Shown here: piece by piece, positions 53,525 to 61,540 of the stretch
Layout: every line of letters starts with the position of its first letter
How positions within the stretch are numbered: position 1 is the first letter of the stretch
Assembly: GCA_900696645.1 (NCBI GenBank)
Contig: CAADGV010000030.1
Coordinates: 118,767-182,766, forward strand
Direction: 5' to 3'
Source of the DNA: an uncultured Chlorobiota bacterium
GTDB lineage: Bacteria > Bacteroidota > Ignavibacteria > UBA10030 > UBA6906
DNA length: 64,000 nucleotides
Translations under genes and position numbers: made by a program
The notes under the pieces: model-generated
Databases searched by the model: none
What the model was told of the DNA's origin: nothing
Seen by the model: only the letters and a program-made list of their open reading frames with translations

Positions 53525-55057
53525 ATGACCATCAGACGCAACATCAGAATTGCTTCGGGCAAAAGAACCCTCGTCTCGATCGACAACTTCGAGATACCGG
53601 AGAACCGTATTACGATCTTGTTGGGCGAATCGGGAATCGGTAAGTCACTCATGTCAAAAGCGTTATACGGACTCCTCGATCCTGACGAACTCGACATTAC
53701 AATTGATGGCGAGCCCTACCGAACTTATCTTGCGCGCCCGGAAACAGCAACGTTGCAACATGAGAGTTTCTTTGTCTTTCAAGAACCTTCTACCCATCTG
53801 AATCCGTTGATGCCGCTTGCAACGCAAATGCGTGAGGGGAGTCTTGGGTTCTCGAAAAGTGAGGAGGCCATCCTCGGCACGCTGTGGCAACACTCGCCGC
53901 CGGATGATGTCAAGAAGATTTTAGACGTGTATCCGAAACCGCATCGCCCGAGCGGCGGCGAGAAGCAGCGCATCCTGCTGGCGATGGCATTCAAGAAGAT
54001 CGACCTTCTCATCGAACGGAAGCAGCCGTCCGAACATGAGATCTTCGTGTTTGATGAGCCGACCGGAAGTCTCGACAATATGTACCGTGATCTCTTTCTG
54101 GAGATGCTATTCGAGCGGTTCCGCAAAGTGGGCTTTACCTGCTTGCTCATCACACATGATTACTCGATGATCGAGAAAATTCACACGAGTCACAAGGACA
54201 TTGTCGGCAAGCTTGTATTCAAGGAAGTGACTCTCGTCGAAGGTAAGCAGTTGCTTGAGGATTTCGACACCGACGCATACCTCGAATGGCTTCATACGCA
54301 GCATCCTTCCGAGAGCGCCGGAAGCAAGACAAGCCGCAGCATTTTGCTGGCAGTGGAAAATGGCACCCGCGTTTTCAATCGTTCGCTGATCATTTCACGT
54401 GATCGTGAAGGCGAGCATCCTTGTTCATTGGAGTTGCATAGTGGAGACATCGTTTACCTCAAAGCAGCAAGCGGTGTTGGCAAAACAACGCTGGTGAAAC
54501 TTGTGATGGGATTGTTGAGAGCCGAACGCCTGAAAGCGCGGCTTGAGACCATGCAGATGGATGAGCAAACGCCGAGGTCATTCTGGCACAAGAATATTTG
54601 GGGACGCAGAATGACAATGGTGTTTCAGCATGCCGATGAAGCATTGAATCCTGAATCAACTGTGAAGGGAACATTCGAGGGTCTGCCCGCGTTGAAGCGA
54701 GCAACGGAGGCCCGGATTGTCAATATCCTCAATGAACTGTTCGATTCGGCTCTCGATGCAAGTTTCCTGAACAAGAAAGTCAAACATCTTAGTGGCGGGC
54801 AGAAACAGCGACTGAATTTGTTGCGTGGCTTTGCTCTTGATACAGATGTGTTGATTCTCGACGAACCGCTGAACGGCTTGGATTTCGAAAGTGCCGGGAA
54901 GGTCATCGCAATGCTTCAGCGAAAGCAGAACGCCGGCAAAGGGATTTGGCTGATTTCTCACAACGAGGAGATTTTTGACAGGATTGTGAGAAAGGAGAAC
55001 GTGTACTACTTGCGGGCGGAGAGCGGCATAGAAAAAGTCGGGCCGACTCGCAATTGA
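53525..55057 (+). CDS. Single-chain double ABC ATPase (DppD-DppF-like fusion)
   Basis: 510 residues with two complete nucleotide-binding domains. NBD1: Walker A GESGIGKS (34-41), Q86 in VFQEPSTHLNP, signature PSGGEKQR (142-149), Walker B IFVFDEP (173-179), His211. NBD2: Walker A AASGVGKT (314-321), Q368 in VFQHADEALNP, signature LSGGQKQR (422-429), Walker B VLILDEP (442-448), His479. The xLNP after each Q-loop is typical of the Dpp/Opp class. NBD2 has Ala where Walker A normally starts with Gly. NBD1 has about 12 extra residues (IERKQPSEHE) before Walker B. Both sites look catalytic. The C-terminal 4Cys/peptide tail of DppD/F is absent. Confidence 0.88.
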   Translation: MTIRRNIRIASGKRTLVSIDNFEIPENRITILLGESGIGKSLMSKALYGLLDPDELDITIDGEPYRTYLARPETATLQHESFFVFQEPSTHLNPLMPLATQMREGSLGFSKSEEAILGTLWQHSPPDDVKKILDVYPKPHRPSGGEKQRILLAMAFKKIDLLIERKQPSEHEIFVFDEPTGSLDNMYRDLFLEMLFERFRKVGFTCLLITHDYSMIEKIHTSHKDIVGKLVFKEVTLVEGKQLLEDFDTDAYLEWLHTQHPSESAGSKTSRSILLAVENGTRVFNRSLIISRDREGEHPCSLELHSGDIVYLKAASGVGKTTLVKLVMGLLRAERLKARLETMQMDEQTPRSFWHKNIWGRRMTMVFQHADEALNPESTVKGTFEGLPALKRATEARIVNILNELFDSALDASFLNKKVKHLSGGQKQRLNLLRGFALDTDVLILDEPLNGLDFESAGKVIAMLQRKQNAGKGIWLISHNEEIFDRIVRKENVYYLRAESGIEKVGPTRN

Positions 55058-55136
55058 CAATTCGCAATTCCAAATTCCCACATTCCCTGCCCGAAAATCG
55101 GTAGCATTGAAGTCTTCTCTGTATTAGATTTACGCC

Positions 55137-55676
55137 ATGAAATTCACACCGGAAGAAATGATAACGGCAATGCAGAACGACGACACCTCGTACGACGGCA
55201 AGTTCTTCGTTTGCGTCAAGACGACAAGCATATATTGTTTGCCATCCTGCAAAGCAAAACTGCCGAAGCCCGAGAATGTTGTTTTTCTCGAGTCGCGTGA
55301 GCAGGCGATAGTGGCCGGTTTTCGCGGATGCAAGCGTTGCCGGTCCGAGTTCTATCCGAATACTGAACCTGCGTGGCTCGAACCTGTACTGCGAACCATA
55401 CGCCTGTCGCATTCCCGGAAACTGGCTGAGCAAGCCCTTGCGGATGTTGCAGGAGTTGACATCTCAACCATCCGCCGGTATTTCAAGTCGTACAGAAACA
55501 CAACGCCGATGGCGTATCACAGGAGAATCCGGTTGCAATATGCGCATACACTTCTACAGAACGGCGCCGATTACCTCACGGCGGCATACGAGAGCGGGTT
55601 TGAATCGCCGAGCGGATTCCGCGATGCTTATGTCAGACATTATGGTTACCCACCCGGAAAGACCGATGGCCACTAA
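55137..55676 (+). CDS. adaA: AdaA-like methylphosphotriester sensor and AraC-type regulator
   Basis: 179 residues. The N-terminal Ada zinc domain has Cys34, Cys38, Cys65 and Cys68 (YCLPSC and CKRC), the same spacing as Cys38/42/69/72 of E. coli Ada, where the first Cys takes methyl groups from DNA phosphotriesters. An AraC HTH region follows (LADVAGVDISTIRRYFKSY and YESGFESPSGFRDAYV). Methylation should turn it into an activator of its own operon. It overlaps the methyltransferase gene by 11 bases, so Ada is split into two proteins, as in Bacillus. Confidence 0.93.
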   Translation: MKFTPEEMITAMQNDDTSYDGKFFVCVKTTSIYCLPSCKAKLPKPENVVFLESREQAIVAGFRGCKRCRSEFYPNTEPAWLEPVLRTIRLSHSRKLAEQALADVAGVDISTIRRYFKSYRNTTPMAYHRRIRLQYAHTLLQNGADYLTAAYESGFESPSGFRDAYVRHYGYPPGKTDGH

Positions 55677-56196
55677 AGCAATCATCTATACAGTCATACA
55701 GAGTCCGATTGGAGAATTCGTTGCCGGAATGACGGACAAAGGCTGCAGTCTGTTTGAATTTCACGACAGAGGCGGGTTTGAACGCATTGAGGCTCGAATG
55801 CTGAAGCGTTACAATCTTGGGATGAAGAGGGGAATGAATGATCTTCTCCGTGAAATCGAGCGGCAGTCGGGTGAATACTTCAACGGCACGCGAAAAGATT
55901 TCGACTTGCCTCTTGATCAAAAAGGAACGGCATTCGAAAAAGATGTCTGGAATGCGCTTGTCAAAATTCCCTTCGGTGAAACACGATCATACGGGGAAGT
56001 GGCGGCGCAGTTGGGAAAACGGGGCGCTGCCCGCGCAGTCGGCCGCGCAAACGGCATGAATTACATCCCGATCATCATCCCGTGTCACCGCGTGATTGAC
56101 GGTGACGGGAACTTGCACGGTTACGGCGGCGGGTTGTGGCGCAAGCGATGGCTGCTGGAACACGAAGGGGCAATTCCGATGCAGATGTTTGACTGA
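55666..56196 (+). CDS. ogt: Methylated-DNA--protein-cysteine methyltransferase
   Basis: 176 residues. The N-terminal RNase-H-like part is followed by the catalytic domain: GTAFEKDVWNALVKIPFGETRSYGEVA (in parts), RAVGRANGMNYIPIIIPCHR with the acceptor Cys in PCHR, and GYGGGLWRKRWLLEHE. It transfers the O6-methyl of guanine onto its own Cys and is used once. Start ATG 55666 is preceded by GGAAAG and lies inside the adaA end (11-base overlap), so the two are coupled. A longer upstream open frame runs through adaA in another frame and is not the gene. Confidence 0.95.
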   Translation: MATKAIIYTVIQSPIGEFVAGMTDKGCSLFEFHDRGGFERIEARMLKRYNLGMKRGMNDLLREIERQSGEYFNGTRKDFDLPLDQKGTAFEKDVWNALVKIPFGETRSYGEVAAQLGKRGAARAVGRANGMNYIPIIIPCHRVIDGDGNLHGYGGGLWRKRWLLEHEGAIPMQMFD

Positions 56197-56211
56197 ACTT
56201 ACCGCGGAGAG

Positions 56212-56682
56212 CTACTCCATCTCCATTCTATCAAACGCAAGTTCAAGGCTTTCCACCAACACATCCTTTCCTTTTGCCTGTAATGTTGAAAACGAATATC
56301 GTACAGGCCACGCTCTCCTGAATTTCCACGTGAGGACAGTATTCGTTCGATCCTCGTTCTGCAGCGAGATTGTGACATTGCGGAACGCATTCCGGTCGCC
56401 GTTGCGTACCTGATCCAGCCATTGATAAAGATCAAGCGTACCGATGACGCCGCGTCGCAACGTGACATTGCCGTAGTGGGCGCGGCCGGGGAGTTTCCGT
56501 GTTTCCGAGACGCGTTCGTTGCCGTTGCGGTATTCAATCACGTCAATGGAAACGTCGGGCAGCACGACTTCCGAAAATCCCGCCTGCAATGATTGCGGGT
56601 CGCCCGTTCCGAGATTGACAAGATAGTTGTAGTTGCCGTAGGGATCGTTGCGCTGCACAGCCGCTGCAGATTGTTTTGCCAT
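56212..56682 (-). CDS. T4 gp19-like phage tail-tube protein
   Basis: 156 residues matching the conserved tail-tube family (T4 gp19, Pvc1/Afp1): DPYGNYNYLVNLG at the start, AGFSEVVLPDVSIDVIEYRNG, RKLPGRAHYGNVTLRRG, LYQWLDQVRNGDRNAFRNVTISL and FRRAWPVRYS, then ESLELAFDRMEME at the end. Such proteins build the inner tube of contractile tails and injection systems. Nothing else in the window codes for sheath, baseplate or spike. It is the last gene of a three-gene set that starts at 57401; GAGGAG precedes its ATG. Confidence 0.85.
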   Translation of the reverse strand: MAKQSAAAVQRNDPYGNYNYLVNLGTGDPQSLQAGFSEVVLPDVSIDVIEYRNGNERVSETRKLPGRAHYGNVTLRRGVIGTLDLYQWLDQVRNGDRNAFRNVTISLQNEDRTNTVLTWKFRRAWPVRYSFSTLQAKGKDVLVESLELAFDRMEME

Positions 56683-56688
56683 GATGGT

Positions 56689-57144
56689 TCACTCCTCTGG
56701 AATTGTTGGGTTCTGTTTGTAATGCAGGATGATGATATCGGAGTATATTGAGAGGTCGTGATGAAGGATTGCCGAATACCGCTTGCCTTCCCTATCACGC
56801 CACTGCAACGTCGCATCAATCTGCATCGGCTGCTTGCGACGAAAGTAGGAATCGCTGCTGTCGAGAAATGTTCTGATGCTTCGCTCCGGAGCAAGAAAAG
56901 CAATGTTCCGGAACATCACAAGTTGTGACATTTCACATTCACCCCCCAATCCCGTAAACCGCTTGTTGAACTTCGTCTTCACATCAAGCGCAGGCTCATT
57001 CCCGATATTTCTGATCTCGACAGACAAAAGTCCATCTTCAAACACAAAGTCCAGAATAACATCAGGAGATGAGGATGGCGTCTCTTCTTTCCGGTCTGCC
57101 GCAGCGCCTGACGTTGCAGGTTTCTGTTTTCGTTTTCTGATCAT
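56689..57144 (-). CDS. Hypothetical protein beside the tail-tube gene
   Basis: 151 residues. A basic, low-complexity start of about 25 residues (RKRKQKPATSGAAADRKEE) leads to a beta-rich domain (VILDFVFEDGLLSVEIRNIGNEPALDVKTKF) with a sandwich-like pattern that recalls CARDB/Ig-type modules. I do not recognise a named family. Its ATG overlaps the previous stop by four bases and its stop lies six bases before the tail-tube start, so the product probably works with the tube protein. Confidence 0.65.
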   Translation of the reverse strand: MIRKRKQKPATSGAAADRKEETPSSSPDVILDFVFEDGLLSVEIRNIGNEPALDVKTKFNKRFTGLGGECEMSQLVMFRNIAFLAPERSIRTFLDSSDSYFRRKQPMQIDATLQWRDREGKRYSAILHHDLSIYSDIIILHYKQNPTIPEE

Positions 57145-57401
57145 TTCGTGTCCGAAAGATGCGGCGGTTTGAATCCGCGGTATGTGTCGAAGCGTGAATC
57201 ATAGAAAACGATGTTGAAACTACTATCTCTCAACGTGCCGCCTGATGGATAGAGGTAGAATTCAGAGAGTGTGCCGGTAATCTTGTTGACCGGCTTTCCG
57301 TTCTCTGTGTAGAACTTCAGCGTATAGTAGCCGAGCATGAACGGTGCAGTCTTGAGTTGCTCGAGTATGTTCTCGTCCCGAAACAGATAGAGGTCGCCCA
57401 C
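57141..57401 (-). CDS. Small hypothetical protein, first of the tail-tube set
   Basis: 86 residues, apparently a compact alpha/beta protein with aromatic-rich strands (FMLGYYTLKFYTENGKPV, ITGTLSEFYLYPSGG). No family recognised. Start codon is GTG with GGAG about nine bases upstream. It is 13 bp after the SDR stop and overlaps the next gene by four bases. It could be cotranscribed with the SDR and M49 genes further upstream. Confidence 0.6.
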   Translation of the reverse strand: MGDLYLFRDENILEQLKTAPFMLGYYTLKFYTENGKPVNKITGTLSEFYLYPSGGTLRDSSFNIVFYDSRFDTYRGFKPPHLSDTK

Positions 57402-57414
57402 TCATCGTCTCCGC

Positions 57415-58191
57415 TCAAGTGGCTCTTCGATGTACCATTGTCACCGTCGCCTGGTCGGTCGGCGTCAACTGTAATTCATTTATGTTTACATGCGGGGGAC
57501 GTGCAGCGCAGAACACAACCGCTTCCGCTACATCGCGTCCTGTCAGCGGCGTCATGCCGAGGTACGTTTTCGATGCCCGCTCTTTGTCGCCATGAAACCG
57601 TACCCTGCTGAATTCGGTTTCCACCAATCCGGGATCAACGCTGGTGACGCGGATTGCTGTGCCAAGCAGATCCATCCGCAGACTTCGGGTCAGCCCTGTG
57701 ACGGCAAACTTTGTTGCGCTGTAAACATTTCCCATAGGGTAGGTTTGATGTCCGGCAATCGAGCCGATGTTGATGATATGTCCGGTGTTGCGCTTGACCA
57801 TTGCGGGAAGCAGGCAGCGTGTAACATAGAGCAGACCTTTGATGTTGGTATCAATCATCTCCTCCCAATCTTCAACATCTCCCTCATGCAACTTGGCAAG
57901 TCCGCGGGCAAGTCCCGCATTGTTTACGAGGATGTCTATCGTTTTCCACTCATGAGGAAGGGAAGAAAAAGCCCTTTCAACCTCCGTCCGGTTGCGAACA
58001 TCGAGTTGGATCGTGTGGATGTTAATAGAGCAGGATGATCGGAGTTTCTCTGCCAGCGTCTCAATCCGGTCCTTTCTCCTCGCGATAAGAAGGAGATTGC
58101 AACCTTCCCTGGCGAATTCTTCTGCACACGCCGCGCCGATTCCGGCAGACGCTCCGGTGATGCAAACAATCTTTCCTTTGAGCGATTCCAC
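57415..58191 (-). CDS. Short-chain dehydrogenase/reductase (YdfG-like)
   Basis: 258 residues of classical SDR fold. The cofactor motif is CITGASAGIGAACAEE, the central motif is LVNNAGLARG, and catalytic Ser/Tyr/Lys appear in IGSIAGHQTYPMGNVYSATKFAV. Arg residues after strand 2 (IARRKDR) point to NADP preference. The VDPGLVETEFSRVRFHGD region matches YdfG, an NADP-dependent serine/3-hydroxy acid dehydrogenase. Start codon is GTG and overlaps the M49 stop by one base (TAGTG), so the genes are coupled. Confidence 0.93.
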   Translation of the reverse strand: MESLKGKIVCITGASAGIGAACAEEFAREGCNLLLIARRKDRIETLAEKLRSSCSINIHTIQLDVRNRTEVERAFSSLPHEWKTIDILVNNAGLARGLAKLHEGDVEDWEEMIDTNIKGLLYVTRCLLPAMVKRNTGHIINIGSIAGHQTYPMGNVYSATKFAVTGLTRSLRMDLLGTAIRVTSVDPGLVETEFSRVRFHGDKERASKTYLGMTPLTGRDVAEAVVFCAARPPHVNINELQLTPTDQATVTMVHRRAT

Positions 58192-59867
58192 TATTTGACT
58201 CCTTCCGCAAGCGGATAACGCGGAGCAATGTCTGTGGGGATGGACGTCATCTTGTCGAGTGCAGCTTTCATTTCGGGACGCATCACGCCGTAGGTATCGA
58301 GCATTGCTTTCGCCTTGTCGTAACTTCCTTCGGCTTGGATTGTCATGATTGCGGAAGTCAGTTTTGTGACTGCCTGTTTGATCTTGTCAAAATTGACGCT
58401 GAACGTGCCGCTTGCAGCGTCGTGCACAAATGCGCCTTCATCAATCAGATAATTGAACTGAAGTGCAATACCTTTGCCGTGCGCTTCGTTCAACCCGAAC
58501 CGGACCGAACGGAATGCGCTCGCAAGGAATGTCACATACATCTGCCTTTCAAACGATTTGTCGACAACACCCTTGTCGATCAAGTATTGCAACGCCCACA
58601 ATCCGCTGATGTCGGCTTTTGCTTCTTCAAACGCCGAGGAGAGTTCCTTCATTGCCTGACGGACGGTTGTCTGCTTGCCGTCAACCGTAATGCTGTGCGG
58701 CCCGAGGCCGTGCATCAATTCGTGGGCTAAAATGTGAGTGAAGAACGGCTCGAAGGCGATCAGGCCGCGCTCATCCAGAGCAATGGCGACGCTGGAAATC
58801 GGCACAAGGATGTTCCTGAATTTCGCCTCCTGTACGTTTTTCAACATCACCCGCTTGCTTCCTTTTTCCTTTGTTACCTTCTCGTCGTTGGGCAGATTGA
58901 AGGCTGCTGTTTGCACGCCTTTGTTTGCCTCTCCGCCGTTCACAACTACATCAACAACGCGAATAGGGGCCAGCGCTCCGAGTTTCGGATTTCTGTACTT
59001 CTTGTCGATGGGGAGATTGTTTTCCAAATCCTGCAGCTCGTTTGAGAATTTCGAGAGCTTGTTTGTCTCTTCATCGTTGCGCAGCGTGATGAACGCCTCG
59101 AACGCCGCCTTGTAATTAAACAACTCATCCATATAGACTTCGTACGGACCGATAGTCGGTTCAATAGGGGCATCAAGCTCCATCCACGCAACGTCACTGG
59201 CGTAGTAATCGTTGCTCAGGAATGCGTCTGCACGTTTTGTCAGAAAATTCTTCAACGATTTGTTATCGGTCAATGCCGCGGCTTCGCGCAGCAAATCGGC
59301 CGCAGGCTCAAGCCACCGGCGGTATTCGTCGCTGTAGGAGACGAGCTTGAGTTTTCCGTTCTCATCACGACGGATTGTATAGAAGAACCCCCTTGCCTTT
59401 TCTTGATCCTTTTTGGAAAGTGTCCCAACCCATTCCTCAAATTCTTCTTTCGTCATATCTTCCGGGTAGAAGTTCGCGCCCGCCGGTTTCGGATAGGGGA
59501 CGCCTTCCACAAATGCGGAATCGTGGTCGAGTCCTGACCAGGGACCTTTGTTCAGCATGAACATCTTATACCGGAGTTTCCCTTCAGCGGAGGTATCGGC
59601 GGCGAGTTGTTCTTTCAACGCAACATTGCCGCTCCAGACCTGACGGAGGTACACTTCATCCATCAACCGCGAGGCCTCGATGAGTTTGTCGAGTGCCTGG
59701 CGGTCGCCGGCAGAAAGTTGCGAGACATCGGCAGTGATTTCCGTTGGAGCGAAGCGATTGAGTTTTGCTGCGAGGGGTGATTCCATGGTGGTGTCCTGAG
59801 GTTTTGAACATCCGATGATGAGTGTGAACGTACACGCCACAAGCGGCACGACGAGGGAAAGTTTCAT
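58191..59867 (-). CDS. M49-like zinc metallopeptidase lipoprotein
   Basis: 558 residues. The signal SLVVPLVACTFTLIIGC ends in lipobox LIIGC, so it is membrane anchored. Zinc site residues are in ILAHELMHGLGPHSI (HELMH) and in AFEEAKADISGLWAL, the order used by DPP III-type M49 enzymes and their relatives. Classical DPP III has HELLGH, with an extra residue; here the motif is the shorter HELMH. It should cleave peptides at the cell envelope. ATG 59867 follows GAAAGG with good spacing. Confidence 0.82.
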   Translation of the reverse strand: MKLSLVVPLVACTFTLIIGCSKPQDTTMESPLAAKLNRFAPTEITADVSQLSAGDRQALDKLIEASRLMDEVYLRQVWSGNVALKEQLAADTSAEGKLRYKMFMLNKGPWSGLDHDSAFVEGVPYPKPAGANFYPEDMTKEEFEEWVGTLSKKDQEKARGFFYTIRRDENGKLKLVSYSDEYRRWLEPAADLLREAAALTDNKSLKNFLTKRADAFLSNDYYASDVAWMELDAPIEPTIGPYEVYMDELFNYKAAFEAFITLRNDEETNKLSKFSNELQDLENNLPIDKKYRNPKLGALAPIRVVDVVVNGGEANKGVQTAAFNLPNDEKVTKEKGSKRVMLKNVQEAKFRNILVPISSVAIALDERGLIAFEPFFTHILAHELMHGLGPHSITVDGKQTTVRQAMKELSSAFEEAKADISGLWALQYLIDKGVVDKSFERQMYVTFLASAFRSVRFGLNEAHGKGIALQFNYLIDEGAFVHDAASGTFSVNFDKIKQAVTKLTSAIMTIQAEGSYDKAKAMLDTYGVMRPEMKAALDKMTSIPTDIAPRYPLAEGVK

Positions 59868-59934
59868 GATTGCCTTTCGTGATTGCGTATTTTTGATGAG
59901 AGAAATCTTCAAGTTGTCCGGGCTATTCTCAGCA

Positions 59935-60034
59935 AACCGTTAAAACGGTTGGCAATGAAATATTCTAATGGCACCCCACGACTTAAGTCGTGGGCTGGAG
60001 AAGAAAACGAGTTTTGTAATCGTTTCAACGACTT
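59935..60034. repeat. Palindromic dispersed repeat unit (REP/BIME-like)
   Basis: A perfect 20-bp palindrome (CCCACGACTT and its complement, 59975-59994) lies between two related units: AACCGTTAAAACGGTT (59935-59950) and AATCGTTTCAACGACTT (60018-60034). This layout of a central hairpin flanked by shorter inverted units is that of REP/BIME-type repeats. It fills most of the gap between the M49 and YceI genes. Confidence 0.75.
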
Positions 60035-60110
60035 CCCAAGGTTTTCAACCAAGGTAAAGATAGGAAGGGCGGGGGGGAGAAGCAATTTCAACTGTGTGTG
60101 GACGCAAAGC

Positions 60111-60140
60111 AGCCCGCGCAGCATCAAGCTGTCGCGGGCT
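60111..60140 (-). terminator. Hairpin after YceI gene, likely terminator
   Basis: AGCCCGCG (60111-60118) pairs with CGCGGGCT (60133-60140), with part of the loop also able to pair. On the minus strand it is followed by a weak T stretch (GCTTTGCG). It begins 26 bp beyond the YceI stop codon. Confidence 0.5.
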
Positions 60141-60165
60141 GAGTTTCCGGGTGAGAGTTTTACGG

Positions 60166-60711
60166 CTACGCCGCCTTCGATGCCGCCAGGGCTTTTGTAA
60201 ACTCGGCAAGAATTTCTATCTTTACCTCATTGCTTACCACAACTCCGCCGGCTTCCGTTACACCGTTCCATTGCAGACCGAAATCGAACCGGTTCAACTT
60301 TGTACGGATTTCAAATCCCGCTACTTGGATTCCGTCGAAGCTGGATACTGTGCCGTTGTACACGACATCAAGCGAGATTTCCTTCGTAACGCCCCTCATG
60401 GTCAGATTGCCCGAGATCTGCAATTCGTGGTCCGAAATGTTCTTGACGGATGTGGATGTGAATGACAACTTCGGATGCCGTTCTGCATCGAAGAAATCAG
60501 AGGATTTCAGATGCGCATCACGCTGGTCGTTCTTTGTGCTGATGCTTGCGACTTCAGCTTCGAACGAGATCTTCGCATCGCTGAAGTCACCGTTTTCAGC
60601 TTCGATTGATGCATCAAACCGTTCGAACCCGCCCGTTACTGTCGAGATAACGAGATGTTTCACTTTGAAGTTCACTTCGGAGTGGGCTTGATCGATGTTC
60701 CACAGTGCCAT
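60166..60711 (-). CDS. YceI-family protein
   Basis: 181 residues of the lipocalin-like YceI fold, which binds long isoprenoid chains: ALWNIDQAHSEVNFKVKHL at the start, GGFERFDASIEAENGDFSDAKISFEAEVASI in the middle (in parts), HPKLSFTSTSV and GNLTMRGVTKEISLDV. No signal peptide is seen from ATG 60711 (preceded by AAAGGA), so the protein appears cytosolic, although many YceI proteins are exported. A longer frame to 60792 adds Cys-rich residues without a ribosome site. A Crp-type gene lies upstream in the same direction. Confidence 0.92.
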   Translation of the reverse strand: MALWNIDQAHSEVNFKVKHLVISTVTGGFERFDASIEAENGDFSDAKISFEAEVASISTKNDQRDAHLKSSDFFDAERHPKLSFTSTSVKNISDHELQISGNLTMRGVTKEISLDVVYNGTVSSFDGIQVAGFEIRTKLNRFDFGLQWNGVTEAGGVVVSNEVKIEILAEFTKALAASKAA

Positions 60712-60846
60712 GACTTGTTCCTTTCGTATATGGGTTGTTATATGTTGTTTACAAACTAAACAAATATAACACTCGGACATGTGCCTGCACATTCACATAG
60801 GGTAAGAAATAGCGTGAAACCGTAAGAACGCAGGATGTTGAGCCGT

Positions 60847-61431
60847 TCAGCTTTTTGAGGCAAGTTCCTTGCGGATCCGGCTGAGCGATTGAGGCGTAAT
60901 GCCGAGGTAGGATGCAATCTGATGTTGCGGAACCTGCTCGAGCAGGGTGGGGTATGTCTTAACGAACGCGAGATAGCGTTCTTCGGCGGAAGCGCTTAAC
61001 GTTGCATTGATGCGTTTGTGGGCGGCGATTTGGTTCGCTTCGAGAAGCAATCGGAAGAACCGTTCTATTTTCGGGACGGTTTCCATCAAATTTTCCCGGT
61101 CGTTCTTCTCGAGAAGCAGTACTTCGGAATCCTGAAGCGCATCAATATTGTGCACGGAAGGCGTTCCCGAAAGAAAACTGTTGAGGTCGGCAACCCACCA
61201 ATCTGCAACTGCAAACTGAATGATATGCTCATCTCCTTTGTGGTCGACAGAATACTCGCGTAAACATCCGCCCGTTACAAAAGCGAGATGCCTGCATGCA
61301 TCACCTTCTTGGAGCAGGAACTGCCTTTTCTTGAGCTTCTTGGGGACAAAAAACCGCGTACAAATTTCAAATTCCTCTTTGGTGATGTTGATGCGCTTGC
61401 TTAAGTGTGTGTGGAGAATGTCGTACGTCAT
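60847..61431 (-). CDS. Crp/Fnr-family transcriptional regulator
   Basis: 194 residues. The N-terminal cNMP-binding barrel (about 10-120: FLLQEGDACRHLAFVTGGCLREYSV in parts) is joined by a helix to a winged HTH (about 150-190: QHQIASYLGITPQSLSRIRKEL). The ligand pocket lacks the RSA residues of true cAMP binders, as in many Bacteroidota members of this family. It probably controls the YceI gene 135 bp downstream or its own promoter. Confidence 0.92.
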   Translation of the reverse strand: MTYDILHTHLSKRINITKEEFEICTRFFVPKKLKKRQFLLQEGDACRHLAFVTGGCLREYSVDHKGDEHIIQFAVADWWVADLNSFLSGTPSVHNIDALQDSEVLLLEKNDRENLMETVPKIERFFRLLLEANQIAAHKRINATLSASAEERYLAFVKTYPTLLEQVPQHQIASYLGITPQSLSRIRKELASKS

Positions 61432-61492
61432 TCCTTAAGAATCCGAATTGAGGTATGCAAAGGTAGCATGAATCATGAGGAAAATCAAACAA

Positions 61493-61517
61493 AAAGCCCC
61501 GCACAGGGCGGGGCTTT
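61493..61517 (-). terminator. Strong intrinsic terminator downstream of the inserted element
   Basis: A perfect 10-bp GC-rich stem (61493-61502 with 61508-61517), a five-base loop and, on the minus strand, TTTTTGTTTG behind. It sits just beyond the left inverted repeat of the 61544-62544 element and reads in the direction of the T9SS gene that ends at 62545. Before insertion it was probably that gene's terminator. Confidence 0.85.
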
Positions 61518-61540
61518 GAGGTTTGGAAAACTACTAACTA

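Noticed and set aside
55438-55665. N-terminal extension of the methyltransferase gene
   Set aside because: It runs through adaA in another frame, and the family's own N-terminus begins at ATG 55666 with a ribosome site.
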